From Chloroflexota bacterium (GTDB lineage Bacteria > Chloroflexota > Anaerolineae > Promineifilales > Promineifilaceae), in the NCBI GenBank assembly GCA_024275635.1, contig JAJRYT010000236.1, positions 1 through 46,141 of the forward strand: a stretch of DNA of 46,141 nucleotides, read 5' to 3'. The stretch's first letter is position 1; every line of letters begins with the position of its first letter. Of the stretch, positions 17,255 to 26,624 are shown piece by piece. Under the pieces are notes generated by a model. It made no database searches, was not told the origin of the DNA, and saw only the letters and a program-made list of their open reading frames with translations. The position numbers and the translations under genes are program-made.

Positions 17255-18694
17255 ATGGGGATTACAATTGTGGGGTTGGGGCCGGGTAACGGCCGTTTAC
17301 TAACCCGCGAAGCCTGGGAGATATTATCTACAGCTAAAACGGTCTACTTACGCACACAGCGCCACCCGGCGGCGGCTGATTTGCCGGACACGGTTAACCG
17401 GGTCAGTTTTGATCACGTGTATGAAACGGCCGTTAACTTCGATGCTGTGTATACCCAAATTGTGACCACACTGCTGCAATTGGGCCGCGAATCCGATATT
17501 GTGTATGCTGTACCAGGGCATCCATTCATTGGCGAGTCTACCGTCATGCAGTTGGCAGCAGCGGCCGAAAAGGGAGGCGTGCCGGTTGTGATCATCCCTG
17601 GACTGAGTTTTGTGGAACCGGCGTTAACGGCCGTTCACGCCGACGGCTTGGATGGATTGCAGCTTTTTGACGCCATTGAGCTGACCAGCACGCTTTACCC
17701 GCCCCTCAACCCTGACCAGCCCGTTTTGTTGGGGCAGGTTTACAGCCGGTTGCTGGCCGGGGAGTTGAAAGCGATGTTAACGGCCGTTTATCCCGAACAA
17801 CACACCGTATCCCTCATCCACGCTGCCGGAACCCCCGCCGAAAGCGTTGAAACCATCCCCCTGTATGCCATTGACCGCAGCCGCCAGATCGGGCATCTGA
17901 CCAGCCTCTACCTGCCGCCGTTACCCTACGCCGCTTCCCTGTCTGCCCTGGCCGAAACCGTTGCCACCCTGCGCAGTCCCAACGGCTGCCCCTGGGACCG
18001 GGAACAAACGCCGCGAAGTATGCGCGGCAGCCTGCTGGAAGAAGCCAGTGAAGTCTTGGAAGCGCTAGATGCTGGTGACGAAGACAACTTGCGCGAGTAA
18101 TTGGGCGATTTGCTGTACCTTATTGTTATGCAGGCGCAGATGGCCTCTGAAAATGAAGAATTCACCCTGTCTGACATCATTGCCGGCATCGAAGCTAAAC
18201 TCAAGCGTCGCCACCCGCACGTGTGGGGCGATTGGGAAGTCAACAGCACGGCCGACGTTTTGCGTAATTGGGAACTCCTCCAACAAAAGGAAAAGGATCG
18301 CCCCCCTGATTCTTTACTGGACAATATCCCCGCTGCTTTACCGGCGCTGGCCCGCTCACAAAAAATACAAGATCGGGTGCGGAAGGTTGGCTTTGATTGG
18401 CCGGACATTGGCGGCGTTTACGACAAAATCAACGAGGAGATTGCCGAAGTGAAGGCGGCGGAAACAGAAGCTGAGCAGATGGCCGAATTAGGCGACATCC
18501 TCTTCATCACTGCTAATCTGGCAAGCTGGTTGGGCGTGGATGCGGAAACGGCGCTGCGCGAGGCCAATTTGCGATTCGGCCGTCGCTTCCGGCAGGTAGA
18601 GCGGCTTGTTGCCGAGCGCGGCCTGGATTGGGCAGAATTAGATTTACCGGCGTTGGATGTGTTGTGGGAAGAGGTGAAGGAAACGGCCGTTTAA
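17255..18694 (+). pseudogene. mazG: YabN-type tetrapyrrole-methylase/MazG fusion, interrupted by TAA
   Basis: Residues 1-225 resemble a SAM-dependent tetrapyrrole methylase domain (MGITIVGLGPGNGRLLTREA). From about 235 come MazG nucleotide pyrophosphohydrolase domains: NGCPWDREQTPRSMRGSLLEEASEVLEAL, later RRHPHVWGDW, then a second copy with NEEIAEVKAAE and ELGDILF. Codon 282 (18098-18100) is TAA, between DNLRE and LGDLLYLIV, where the family has Glu of the metal-binding ExxD motif; a single G-to-T change of GAA explains it. The frame is otherwise intact to 18694, giving about 479 residues, near B. subtilis YabN. It may be a sequence error or a recent loss. Confidence 0.88.
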
Positions 18695-18769
18695 CTTTTC
18701 TTTTTCGTAAATCTACGCAATCGGCGCCTCATTTTCTTTTTCCGATAGAATACCTGCAATGATTAACCC

Positions 18770-19651
18770 TCATGGAGTTTGGACGACTGGCAAATATTGA
18801 TCAACTGTCCCTAGAATCGTTTTCTTCCAGCCGGATGCCGTGCAAACGTACAGGAATGGGTTGGATGTGTCTACTTTCATCCGACCAACCTCATCGGCGC
18901 TGTCACAATCATTGGCTGGGGGAACACCGGTGTTTGTATCTAGTTTGATGCAGCCATCACTTATTTCGAGACCGTTTGGATTGACTCTGACTTCCTCAAC
19001 CTCATTTGCTAGAAACGATAAGGTGTTGGTTGTTTCCCGTTGAATGGCAACGTCAACGGGCGTGCTGCTGCCACTGCCCATTTCCAGCCGCATGGCCGGA
19101 TATGAATTAAGCCGGAAAACAGGCTGGGTGTCTGTTAAAGTTATAAATCCTTCAAAGTGACTGCCGCGATCAGTTTTTACTGAAGCGACAATGCCCTTGC
19201 GATCAAGTTCGAAAACCGCGCGTTCAGGGGTAATGTCATCTGAATATAAGAATCTCAGCTCCGGATCGCCATCGCCGGCCGTGATGACTCGACCAATTTG
19301 AAACATGGGGAAGGGGCTGTCTCCTGAATAGCCATTGGCAATGATAATGTCGCGCTTTATTTTGACGGCCGTTTCTCCACCCCCTTCAATGAGGAGATTG
19401 CCATCGCCCAGGTGTATTCTCTCTCCAGCCGTTATCACATTGACGCCCAAATTGGCATCGTGGACAGTTATGTTGTCTACACTGCCATTTTCGATGAAGG
19501 AGATACGGCCGTTCCCATCTCCCAGCCCCATAAATTCACCGCTCAACAACACATAGCTGGCGGCATAAACAAAGGCTGGTAAACTGAAGACCGCCACAAC
19601 AATCCACAAAATACGGCCGAATACCTTGTTATTCCAAACACGAGAAAACAT
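18770..19651 (-). CDS. Membrane-anchored or secreted surface protein, unknown
   Basis: A 293-residue protein with one hydrophobic N-terminal segment (FGRILWIVVAVFSLPAFVYA, about residues 11-30) that fits a signal peptide or anchor. The rest is glycine- and aspartate-rich with short beta-type repeats (LGDGNGRISF, LGDGNLLIEGG, AGDGDPELRF). The C-terminus has two cysteines (CDSADEVGRMKVD, LYVCTASGW), a pattern seen in tail-fibre-like and surface proteins. AGGAGG lies upstream of ATG 19651. No function is assigned; it is probably displayed outside the cell. Confidence 0.7.
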   Translation of the reverse strand: MFSRVWNNKVFGRILWIVVAVFSLPAFVYAASYVLLSGEFMGLGDGNGRISFIENGSVDNITVHDANLGVNVITAGERIHLGDGNLLIEGGGETAVKIKRDIIIANGYSGDSPFPMFQIGRVITAGDGDPELRFLYSDDITPERAVFELDRKGIVASVKTDRGSHFEGFITLTDTQPVFRLNSYPAMRLEMGSGSSTPVDVAIQRETTNTLSFLANEVEEVRVNPNGLEISDGCIKLDTNTGVPPANDCDSADEVGRMKVDTSNPFLYVCTASGWKKTILGTVDQYLPVVQTP

Positions 19652-19766
19652 ATTTATTTTGACCTCCTATCATGCAAATGGACAGGGAATAAACGCCTAA
19701 AGCCACAAAACAGACTGGCGTGTTGGCAATGATGGCACGCCATCGCCTAACCTCCTGTACTATAAT

Positions 19767-19929
19767 AAATTTTGGTTCTTTAGGATTTCGCGGGGTCGAG
19801 GAAAAAACCTGACACGAATGACACGAATGACACGAATAATAAGAAAATTCGTGAAAATTCGTGCCATTCGTGTCAAAAAATTAACCATCCGGTGAACTAA
19901 CCACGCGAAATCCCAGAGACCCTAAATTT
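19767..19929. repeat. Long inverted-repeat element with inner GACACGAAT repeats
   Basis: The 415-base gap 19652-20066 has no gene and is dominated by this element. Outer arms 19767-19792 and 19904-19929 match as an inverted repeat in 22 of 26 bases, ending in GGATTTCGCG/CGCGAAATCC. Inside, GACACGAAT occurs three times in tandem (19811-19837), followed by ATTCGTG three times (19847-19874, the last one extended to ATTCGTGTC). The whole can fold into one long hairpin. It looks like a MITE- or REP-type intergenic element; no transposase is present. Confidence 0.7.
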
Positions 19930-20066
19930 TCATCCGCAAGGTATAGCTTTGTTATAGGCTTTCGCCTCGGACGACTATTACCAATTGTCAAATGCCCGAA
20001 TGATAAACTTGCTAAAGTGGAAATGCTTGCTAAAGTAGGGGCGTATTGGATGCTTAAGGAGGAAAT

Positions 20067-20687
20067 GTGACGGTTGTACTCAATTACCTAATATTTACCC
20101 TGATTGGTGTGACTGTTCTCGTGGCTGTGTTTTTTATCTTTAGGGCAGTCCAGGCGCGTTCTCAATCCAGACGCGAAGCTTATGGTGTGGGACAGCAAGA
20201 AGCCCGACGTTCTATGCAGATTGATCTCGCTCGTGGTGTAGCCTTTGTCTTTGTGGGGTTGATATTATTAGGCGTCTATGGTTTGAATTTCCGGCCGGCC
20301 GAATCACTTGTGGAACCAACGAAACTGCCGCCAACACAAAGGCCCACAACCGGAGTTGTGACGGCCGTACCCTCGCCAACAACTGATTTGCCTACGACAG
20401 AACCCACCCGACCAGCGCCCACGATAACAGCGTCATCTATACCTGAACCGACTGAAGAACCGGCCACACCCGCCCCGCGTACTGTTACAGTTATTAGCGA
20501 AGTAGGTGTGTGGCTGCGCGGCGCTCCCAGCACGGAAGGGGTGCAGTTGGAATGGGTGCTGAATGGCACTGTGTTGACCTTACTACCTGGACGAGAAACG
20601 GCCGATAACTTTGAGTGGCAACAAGTCCGCTCGCCTGATGGCAATGACGGCTGGGTTGCTACTGATTTCATTGAAATCAATGAATGA
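20067..20687 (+). CDS. Membrane protein with Pro/Thr linker and SH3b-like domain
   Basis: A 206-residue protein. Two hydrophobic segments (about residues 7-27 and 57-75) flank a basic loop (RAVQARSQSRREAY). A Pro/Thr-rich linker (about 85-140, for example TTEPTRPAPTITA) leads to a C-terminal SH3b-like domain with VGVWLRGAPSTEGVQL and DGNDGWVATDFIEI. Such domains usually bind cell-wall or surface ligands. The start is GTG 20067 behind AAGGAGGA; an overlapping ATG reads straight into TGA. It is convergent with the arginase gene. Confidence 0.75.
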   Translation: MTVVLNYLIFTLIGVTVLVAVFFIFRAVQARSQSRREAYGVGQQEARRSMQIDLARGVAFVFVGLILLGVYGLNFRPAESLVEPTKLPPTQRPTTGVVTAVPSPTTDLPTTEPTRPAPTITASSIPEPTEEPATPAPRTVTVISEVGVWLRGAPSTEGVQLEWVLNGTVLTLLPGRETADNFEWQQVRSPDGNDGWVATDFIEINE

Positions 20688-20742
20688 ACAAAGCGCATCC
20701 CCATAATAAACTTCGCCGGTCAGATATCATCTTGGAGAGGCG

Positions 20743-21636
20743 TTACAAGATTCGTTGGCCAAGAAGCGAGGCCGCCAGTTCTACGGCTAGTTCGGCCGTT
20801 TTGTTCATCGTATCCAGAATGGGATTGATTTCCACGATGTCTAACGATTGGACACGGCCGTTATCCCCCAAAATTTCCATCAGCAAATGTGCTTCACGGT
20901 AGCTGAGGCCGCCGGGTACAGGCGTTCCCACACCGGGCGCTTCAGATGGGTCGAGGCTGTCCATGTCCAAACTGACATGAATTCGTGAAAGATGACGCAG
21001 CCGGTCAAGGGCTTGCCGGGCAACGGCCGCCATTCCCAATTCATCCAGATGGCGCATGGTGAAGACGCTAATGCCGCTGTGGGTTAACCCTTCCCGTTCA
21101 GCCGGGTCCAGGTCGCGGATGCCAATTTGTATGATATGCGCCGGTTGTAGTTTAGCGCCAGGATAGCCAATATCGATCAGTTCGTCTGCCCCATCACCGA
21201 TGAGAGCGGCGACAGGCATACCATGAATGTTACCGCTGGGGGAGGTGGTCGGCGTATTGAAATCACCGTGCGCGTCTATCCAGATGACGCCGATGGGATC
21301 CTTGTGCGCAGCGGCGGCGATAGAACCGATGCTGATGCTGTGATCGCCGCCCAGGTAGATGGCGAAGTCTTCTTTGTCAACGCATTGAGCGCCGATGTTG
21401 TAAATGGTTTGGCAGGCGGCGGCAACGGCCGTTAATCGTTTTCTTGTCCCCTCGGCTTCCTGTTCCTCCGGGTTGGGGACATTGACATTGCCCTCATCGT
21501 GGACCGTGTGCCCTAATCTTTCCAGACGACCTTGCAGCCCAGCATAACGGACAGCGCTTGGCCCCATGTCCACACCGCGCCGATTTTGCCCTAAATCCAT
21601 AGGCACACCAATGATACGAATTATTTGTTTACGCAT
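20743..21636 (-). CDS. rocF: Arginase-family ureohydrolase
   Basis: A 297-residue enzyme of the arginase/agmatinase fold. The di-manganese ligands are visible in [19 protein letters not shown] and [22 protein letters not shown]. The SLDMDxxDPxxAPGVGTP form and the N-terminal [17 protein letters not shown] favour arginase (arginine to ornithine and urea) over agmatinase. ATG 21636 follows AAGGAAT; the open frame up to 21696 lacks a binding site. No urea or ornithine genes adjoin it. Confidence 0.9.
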   Translation of the reverse strand: MRKQIIRIIGVPMDLGQNRRGVDMGPSAVRYAGLQGRLERLGHTVHDEGNVNVPNPEEQEAEGTRKRLTAVAAACQTIYNIGAQCVDKEDFAIYLGGDHSISIGSIAAAAHKDPIGVIWIDAHGDFNTPTTSPSGNIHGMPVAALIGDGADELIDIGYPGAKLQPAHIIQIGIRDLDPAEREGLTHSGISVFTMRHLDELGMAAVARQALDRLRHLSRIHVSLDMDSLDPSEAPGVGTPVPGGLSYREAHLLMEILGDNGRVQSLDIVEINPILDTMNKTAELAVELAASLLGQRIL

Positions 21637-21866
21637 AGTTATTCCTTTTGCAGCGAATGTATGGGTTATTGTGGCGTATCCAACAAGAATTGGCAATGCG
21701 CGCTTTTAGTTTCTCTTGACGGAAAACCGTGTCCCCAAACCTACCTTATCCGACCAAAACGCTGCCCCCACCGCTCATTACTGCCAATCCGGACAACATA
21801 CCCCTGCCTACCATGCGTGATGAGATAATCAATCCAAAGGCCGCTGCCGGAGACAAACTTTGGCAT

Positions 21867-22839
21867 TTATAATTCGATAAGCCATTGGCAAATGGCTACC
21901 AGTTGGTAGTCATCGGTTAAATTGGCGGCATTAGCCAAACTGCTATTTTCAAGCTGAACATAAATTTCTTGCGCCATTGATTTGGCAATCGCAGCCCCAA
22001 TAAAGAAGGTCTTGGGTATCAGCCCCATTTTTGTGAACGCTGTCCGAATCCTTCCCAGGGCAGAGTTGGCAGTTTTCCAAATGTTCGTCTGCGCCTGCCG
22101 GGTCAATGCCCCCTTTCAATTCACCCAGAGCCAGATATGTCTCTGGGCGATAATGAGAGGATGTTTTATTGCGCCCCAACTTCAAGTCTTGGGGCCGGGC
22201 ATTAAACAGGCACAAGTCCACATTCTTCTTAACGAGAGGCACAGTCAGATTGTAAATCAATGTGCGGTTGCCTTATGAGTTTTGCCAATGCAAACCACGC
22301 AAACGAAATTCAATATCGGCGTTATCCTTATCGCCCGCTATCCATTGGCGCGATTGTGAATCAAGCCATGAAAAATGCCTTCCCGCCACAGAAAGGGTAG
22401 CAATAAGCGTCCGACTCAACTTACGCTCGGCCAATAAACCGGCGATGTTCCGCATTTTCCCCCCTAGCGAATCGCCGCGTGTTAGTAAGAACCGGTAAAC
22501 CAACTCGTCAATGAAATCTTGCCCCGCAGGTTCGAGGAAATTCTCAATAAGCCTCTGGATGGCGTTCGTTTTGTCGTTTTCTGTAAGATGTCCCGCCGCC
22601 TTTTCGGAGACGCCAGCAGCGGTTAAGATGGCAGGGCGTATTTTTGTGAGTTTGAGAAGCTGGGCGGGGTTCTGAACTTGGGATGCCAACGTCTTTAATG
22701 CTTTCGCTTCTTCAATGTAAGGCGTTGCCTTACGGTTTTTTTCTAATGCCAAAACGATGAAACCAGCGCGCACTTGTTCATATGGCGTTACCAGAGATGC
22801 GGCGGATTTGAGGTGAGTGCGGTAACTGGGAACAGACAT
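21867..22839 (-). pseudogene. AvaI/BsoBI-family type II restriction endonuclease, two lesions
   Basis: Reading from ATG 22839, the frame gives MSVPSYRTHLKSAASLVTPY and runs to GLHWQNS. There a TAA (22273-22275) interrupts it, then the same frame resumes [21 protein letters not shown] and [14 protein letters not shown]. One extra base in a run of three (22079-22081) shifts the frame; removing it restores the continuation [11 protein letters not shown] to the end at 21867. The repaired length is about 324 residues, as in BsoBI. ELK plus the His 13 residues after the Glu match BsoBI E240, K242 and H253, and VDLC fits the active-site Asp. The family cuts CYCGRG. The gene sits 18 bases after the methyltransferase. 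Confidence 0.88.
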
Positions 22840-22857
22840 GAGTTTTTCTCCAAAGAA

Positions 22858-24351
22858 TCAGGGCTTTTTCCAGACGGTTATACTTTTCCGTAAGGCGCGA
22901 CGACCGAACTTTTTCATTTGCTGGCTACTGTTTCCTTTCTTTTGCGGCAGTACAAACACTTTGACCGGGATAAATCCCATTGCTTCTGCCAGGTTGGTAC
23001 TCAACAAATCTACGGGAATGACTTCGCCTGCGTAGCGCACATTATCGTTAACAACGGCTATAGACGCGCCACTACGGCAGGTGCGATATAGTTCAGCAAA
23101 AACAAAAGCGAGTTCAGCGAAGTATTGCTGAATCATATTTAGCACACCTTTGTTGTTGATATGACCTGATTGGTTGCGAATTGTCAATGCTCTTTGAATT
23201 TCGTTAACCGCATCGTTTTGTTGAATAATGTTTGTGATTTGTTCGAAATCTGTTCCCCTGCCGATTGGCTGATAAAATTGTTTTAATGCTGCTTGCTTCG
23301 ATTTGTTCTCAACTGTGCAGGAAAGCATCTCTTGCCGCAGGCGGAAAATATCATCAGCTACATTCAGGAAAGCCAGTTCTAGCGCATAAGTTCTGGTGTA
23401 ATCGTAGCGGTTGGCGTAGGGTGGCGACGTAATAACGCCATGAAAACGGTCAGATTCGATGAGCGGCAATGTATAAAGGACATTGCCTTCAGTAAGTTGT
23501 TGTTGGCTCTTTATTGGGGGATCTTCTTGAAGGCGGGCAATGTCTCGGATGATTGTGTTTAGTTTGAGTAGAAATATTTCTTTAACAGGAGGGAGCAATC
23601 CTTTATCAATGCCTTTGATTGGTTTTCTTCCGTTAGCAATGCGATTTTTGTTGCGATTGATGATTTTTGGGGCACGGCCGTCCCAGCGTAAGTATTGCCC
23701 GTCTTTGCGCGTATAACTGATGTCTTCCAACAGACTCATTAAAATTGTCCGGCAGAGAAGCTTGGTTTGGGGGCTGACATCCATTTGTTGAAACCAACTA
23801 GCATAATCCATGAGAGATCGTTCGTTCTCGGGTGGAAACGCGCTTTGGGTAATGACCAGGTGCGGGAATTGGGTGTTGGTAACAGGAGGTGAGTTTTGTT
23901 GTACGAGATTTCGTACCCTGATAAGCTCAATTGTATCGTAATCAAAAACGGTAGATTTTGCTTGCCACGCTAGATGACAATGGGGTAATAGCTCAAGTCC
24001 CACCGCATTGATGCCCAGCATTTTGGCTTCTAATAATGTTGTGCCCGAACCGGCAAATGGATCCAGAATAGTTTGTCCTGGTTGGATGCCAAATTCTGTG
24101 ATGAGTAGTTCCACAAGTTGTGCAGAAAACCCTTCTCGATATTTTATCCAACTATGTAAAGTTTCCGTCTTATTTGCTTGAAAGCTGACAATTTGCCGGT
24201 TGAAAATGTCTGTTTCTTCTAACAGATGCGCGTACTGTTCTTCCAGACGAATACGCGCGGTTTCGTCACATAAGTTGTTATGTGAGAATGAATCTTGTGC
24301 CAGATTTTGTGGCGGTATTGGAAGGGATAATGGTAAAGTTAGTTGACGCAT
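22858..24351 (-). CDS. DNA methyltransferase of the AvaI-like restriction system
   Basis: A 497-residue amino-methyltransferase. Motif I is DPFAGSGTTLLEAKMLGINAVGLEL (about residues 96-120) and motif IV is SPPYANRYDY in the middle; the SPPY form suggests N4-cytosine, though N6-adenine is possible. The stretch between the motifs probably holds part of target recognition. ATG 24351 has no clear binding site, and TACAAT lies only a few bases upstream, so a leaderless transcript is possible. It is intact and precedes the nuclease gene, consistent with protection of CYCGRG. Confidence 0.9.
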   Translation of the reverse strand: MRQLTLPLSLPIPPQNLAQDSFSHNNLCDETARIRLEEQYAHLLEETDIFNRQIVSFQANKTETLHSWIKYREGFSAQLVELLITEFGIQPGQTILDPFAGSGTTLLEAKMLGINAVGLELLPHCHLAWQAKSTVFDYDTIELIRVRNLVQQNSPPVTNTQFPHLVITQSAFPPENERSLMDYASWFQQMDVSPQTKLLCRTILMSLLEDISYTRKDGQYLRWDGRAPKIINRNKNRIANGRKPIKGIDKGLLPPVKEIFLLKLNTIIRDIARLQEDPPIKSQQQLTEGNVLYTLPLIESDRFHGVITSPPYANRYDYTRTYALELAFLNVADDIFRLRQEMLSCTVENKSKQAALKQFYQPIGRGTDFEQITNIIQQNDAVNEIQRALTIRNQSGHINNKGVLNMIQQYFAELAFVFAELYRTCRSGASIAVVNDNVRYAGEVIPVDLLSTNLAEAMGFIPVKVFVLPQKKGNSSQQMKKFGRRALRKSITVWKKP

Positions 24352-24393
24352 GACGGTATTGTAACATTTTGAGGCGTGAGTGGTACACTATTC

Positions 24394-24447
24394 CTTACAA
24401 AACCCTTACGCATGATGTTGACAGCGCTTTTGTAAGCTGGGTGTAAG
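24394..24447 (+). promoter_or_regulatory. 11-bp-spaced repeats and promoter before the response regulator
   Basis: CTTAC occurs at 24394-24398 and 24405-24409, and its complement GTAAG at 24432-24436 and 24443-24447. Each pair is spaced exactly 11 bases, and the pairs face each other. TTGACA at 24418-24423 with TGTAAG at 24442-24447 (18-base spacer) is a possible sigma-70 promoter overlapping the right pair. OmpR/PhoB-type regulators bind direct repeats at about 11 bp, so this is a likely autoregulatory operator. Confidence 0.5.
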
Positions 24448-24481
24448 AAATTTCCGGTAAAAATAACAAGGAGTTTTCTTC

Positions 24482-25195
24482 ATGATAAGTGATACCAAAG
24501 ATATTCTAGTCGTGGACGATGAAGCGTCAGTTGTGGAAGTCGTCAGCTTATATTTGCGCCGGGAAGGGTTTCATGTGCGGACGGCGCGTGACGGCCGTGA
24601 AGCGTTAACCGCCATCCAAACACAGCGCCCGGCCTTAGTTGTCCTGGATTTGATGCTGCCGGAAGTGGACGGATTGGAAATCTTGCGCCGCCTGCGCGAC
24701 GATCCCGCCCAGGATGTACCCGTCATCATGCTCACGGCGCGCGGCCAGGAAGTAGACCGTATTTATGGCCTGGAACTGGGCGCTGATGATTATGTGACCA
24801 AACCGTTTTCCCCGGCGGAGCTGGCCTCGCGGGTAAAGGCAGTGCTGCGGAGAACGGGGCGGGATGAGGGAGATGGGAGAGGGGAACGGCCGTTACAATA
24901 CGGCGATCTCCACATTGACGCTAAAACCCGGCTCGTCACCGTGCGCGGCCAGACCGTTGACCTGACCGCTACTGAATTCGACCTGCTCTGGTTTATTGCC
25001 AGCCACCCGCGCCAGGTCTTCAAACGCGATCAACTGCTGGAAAACGTCTGGGGCTTCTCCGAATATGTAGACCCCAGCACCGTCACCGTCCATATCCGCC
25101 GCCTGCGCGAAAAAATCGAAGCCCACCCCAGCAAACCCACCTACTTGCTAACCGTTTGGGGCGTAGGCTATAAATTTAACCCTGAAGGAAGCTAA
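24482..25195 (+). CDS. OmpR/PhoB-family response regulator
   Basis: A 237-residue two-domain regulator. The receiver domain has the acidic pair DD (12-13), phosphoacceptor D56 in VVLDLMLPEVDG and K in YVTKPF. The C-terminal winged helix carries LTATEFDLLWFIASHPRQVF and VTVHIRRLREKIE, ending VWGVGYKF. AAGGAG precedes ATG 24482. The histidine kinase follows 60 bases later, so they form one two-component system. The signal is unknown; direct repeats upstream suggest self-regulation. Confidence 0.95.
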   Translation: MISDTKDILVVDDEASVVEVVSLYLRREGFHVRTARDGREALTAIQTQRPALVVLDLMLPEVDGLEILRRLRDDPAQDVPVIMLTARGQEVDRIYGLELGADDYVTKPFSPAELASRVKAVLRRTGRDEGDGRGERPLQYGDLHIDAKTRLVTVRGQTVDLTATEFDLLWFIASHPRQVFKRDQLLENVWGFSEYVDPSTVTVHIRRLREKIEAHPSKPTYLLTVWGVGYKFNPEGS

Positions 25196-25255
25196 AAGGA
25201 AGGAGCCAGAGGAGATCCCATCTTCCTCTAGCGCTACCCTCTCGCTCTCGCTATT

Positions 25256-26512
25256 ATGATAAATACACGCCCTCAAAACAAATATTTCAACTGGTTCAGC
25301 CGCGCCCCCTGGCGCATTTTGGCCGTTGGCATCTTGCTGGCATTGACAGTGGCCGTCTTGTTGATGAAGGCGCTGATGCAGGCGCCATTCAACGAAATCG
25401 CGGCCCTGGCAGCTACACTAACTGTCACCTCGCTGCTTTCAATGGGACTGGGCTATTGGCTGCACCGACGCGGCTGGACGCGCTCCCCGTCGCTGATGCT
25501 GACATTGGCCATGACTTACGGTTGGGCGGCGCTGCTGACCTTGTTCAACGTGTGGGTGATGGCGCAGCAGATGTTCGTGAGCGATCATGATCTGGTGTTG
25601 AGCGGCGTTTTGCTGTTATTTGCGGCCATCATCGCCACTACGTTTGGCGTGTTCGCCGCCGCCAGCCTGACCGATGGACTGCGGCAGTTGGCGCGTTCGG
25701 CTCAGAATATCGCCGAGGGTGACTTGACGGCGCGGGTGGCTGTTTCTGGCCGGGATGAGGTGGCCCAGGTGGGCAAGGCATTCAATGAGATGGCCGCCCA
25801 ATTGCAACAGGCGGCGGCGCAGCGGGCCGAGTTGGAAACGTTGCGCCGGGATTTGATTGCCTGGACATCGCATGATTTACGCACACCGCTGACCAGTATC
25901 CGGGCGATGGTGGAGGCTTTGCATGATGGCATGGTGAACGACCCGGAAACGGTGCAGCGTTATTACGGCACGATTCGCGCCGATGTGATTGCTTTGAACA
26001 GCTTGATTGATGATTTGTTTGAGATGGCCCAGTTGGATGCCGGCGGGCTGGCTCTGGAAAAGTCGCTGTACGCGTTTGTGGATTTGATTTCGGATATATT
26101 GGGAGGGTTTCGGGTGCTGGCGGAACAGCGAGGCATTGATTTACAAGCGGAGATGGGCGCGGATGTGGGGCAGGTGCAGTTGAATGCGCCCAAAATTGGC
26201 CGGGTGTTGGCGAATTTGTTGAGTAATGCGCTGCGCTACACGCCAGAAGGAGGGCAGGTGCGGGTAACGGCCGTTCGCGTCCCTCAGGGCGTTCAGGTCA
26301 CGGTTCAAGACAGCGGCCCCGGCTTTCATCCCGAAGATGTACCGCGTATTTTTGAGCAGTTTTACCGGGGGGAACAGGCGCGCAGCCGCTCAACGGGGGG
26401 GGCTGGTTTAGGACTGGCGATTGCACGAGGGGTTGTTGAGGCGCATGACGGCCGTATCTGGGCCGAAAATGTGGCCGAGGGGGGGGCGCGCGTGAGTTTC
26501 ATTTTGCCATGA
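25256..26512 (+). CDS. Membrane sensor histidine kinase
   Basis: A 418-residue kinase. About four hydrophobic segments lie in residues 15-145 with very short external loops, so the signal is probably sensed in the membrane. A HAMP domain follows (about 140-195), then the dimerisation domain with His206 in SHDLRTPLTSIRAM, the N box NLLSNALRYTPEGG, and G boxes DSGPGF and GGAGLGLAIARG. ATG 25256 has no strong binding site. It pairs with the upstream response regulator. Confidence 0.93.
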   Translation: MINTRPQNKYFNWFSRAPWRILAVGILLALTVAVLLMKALMQAPFNEIAALAATLTVTSLLSMGLGYWLHRRGWTRSPSLMLTLAMTYGWAALLTLFNVWVMAQQMFVSDHDLVLSGVLLLFAAIIATTFGVFAAASLTDGLRQLARSAQNIAEGDLTARVAVSGRDEVAQVGKAFNEMAAQLQQAAAQRAELETLRRDLIAWTSHDLRTPLTSIRAMVEALHDGMVNDPETVQRYYGTIRADVIALNSLIDDLFEMAQLDAGGLALEKSLYAFVDLISDILGGFRVLAEQRGIDLQAEMGADVGQVQLNAPKIGRVLANLLSNALRYTPEGGQVRVTAVRVPQGVQVTVQDSGPGFHPEDVPRIFEQFYRGEQARSRSTGGAGLGLAIARGVVEAHDGRIWAENVAEGGARVSFILP

Positions 26513-26624
26513 GGTGAGACAGAGAAAACGCTTTCCCTCTTTCTCCGTCTTTATCTCTTAACTAATTCTCATTTATGTAACGGCCGTTACGTCCACTGCC
26601 GGGTCAACATGCTACTATGCCCGC

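Noticed and set aside
19811..19874. Small CRISPR-like array
   Set aside because: The 9-base units are directly tandem without spacers and form a hairpin with their own inverted copies; there are no cas genes.
21637..21866. Small plus-strand peptide starting MRDEIINPK in the arginase-nuclease gap
   Set aside because: It is only 19 codons long with no binding site and no known relative.
12338..22839. Alternative genetic code or programmed stop read-through
   Set aside because: The three internal stops replace different expected residues (Leu, Glu and probably Lys or Glu), and TAA, TAG and TGA all end normal genes here. A single reassignment cannot explain them.
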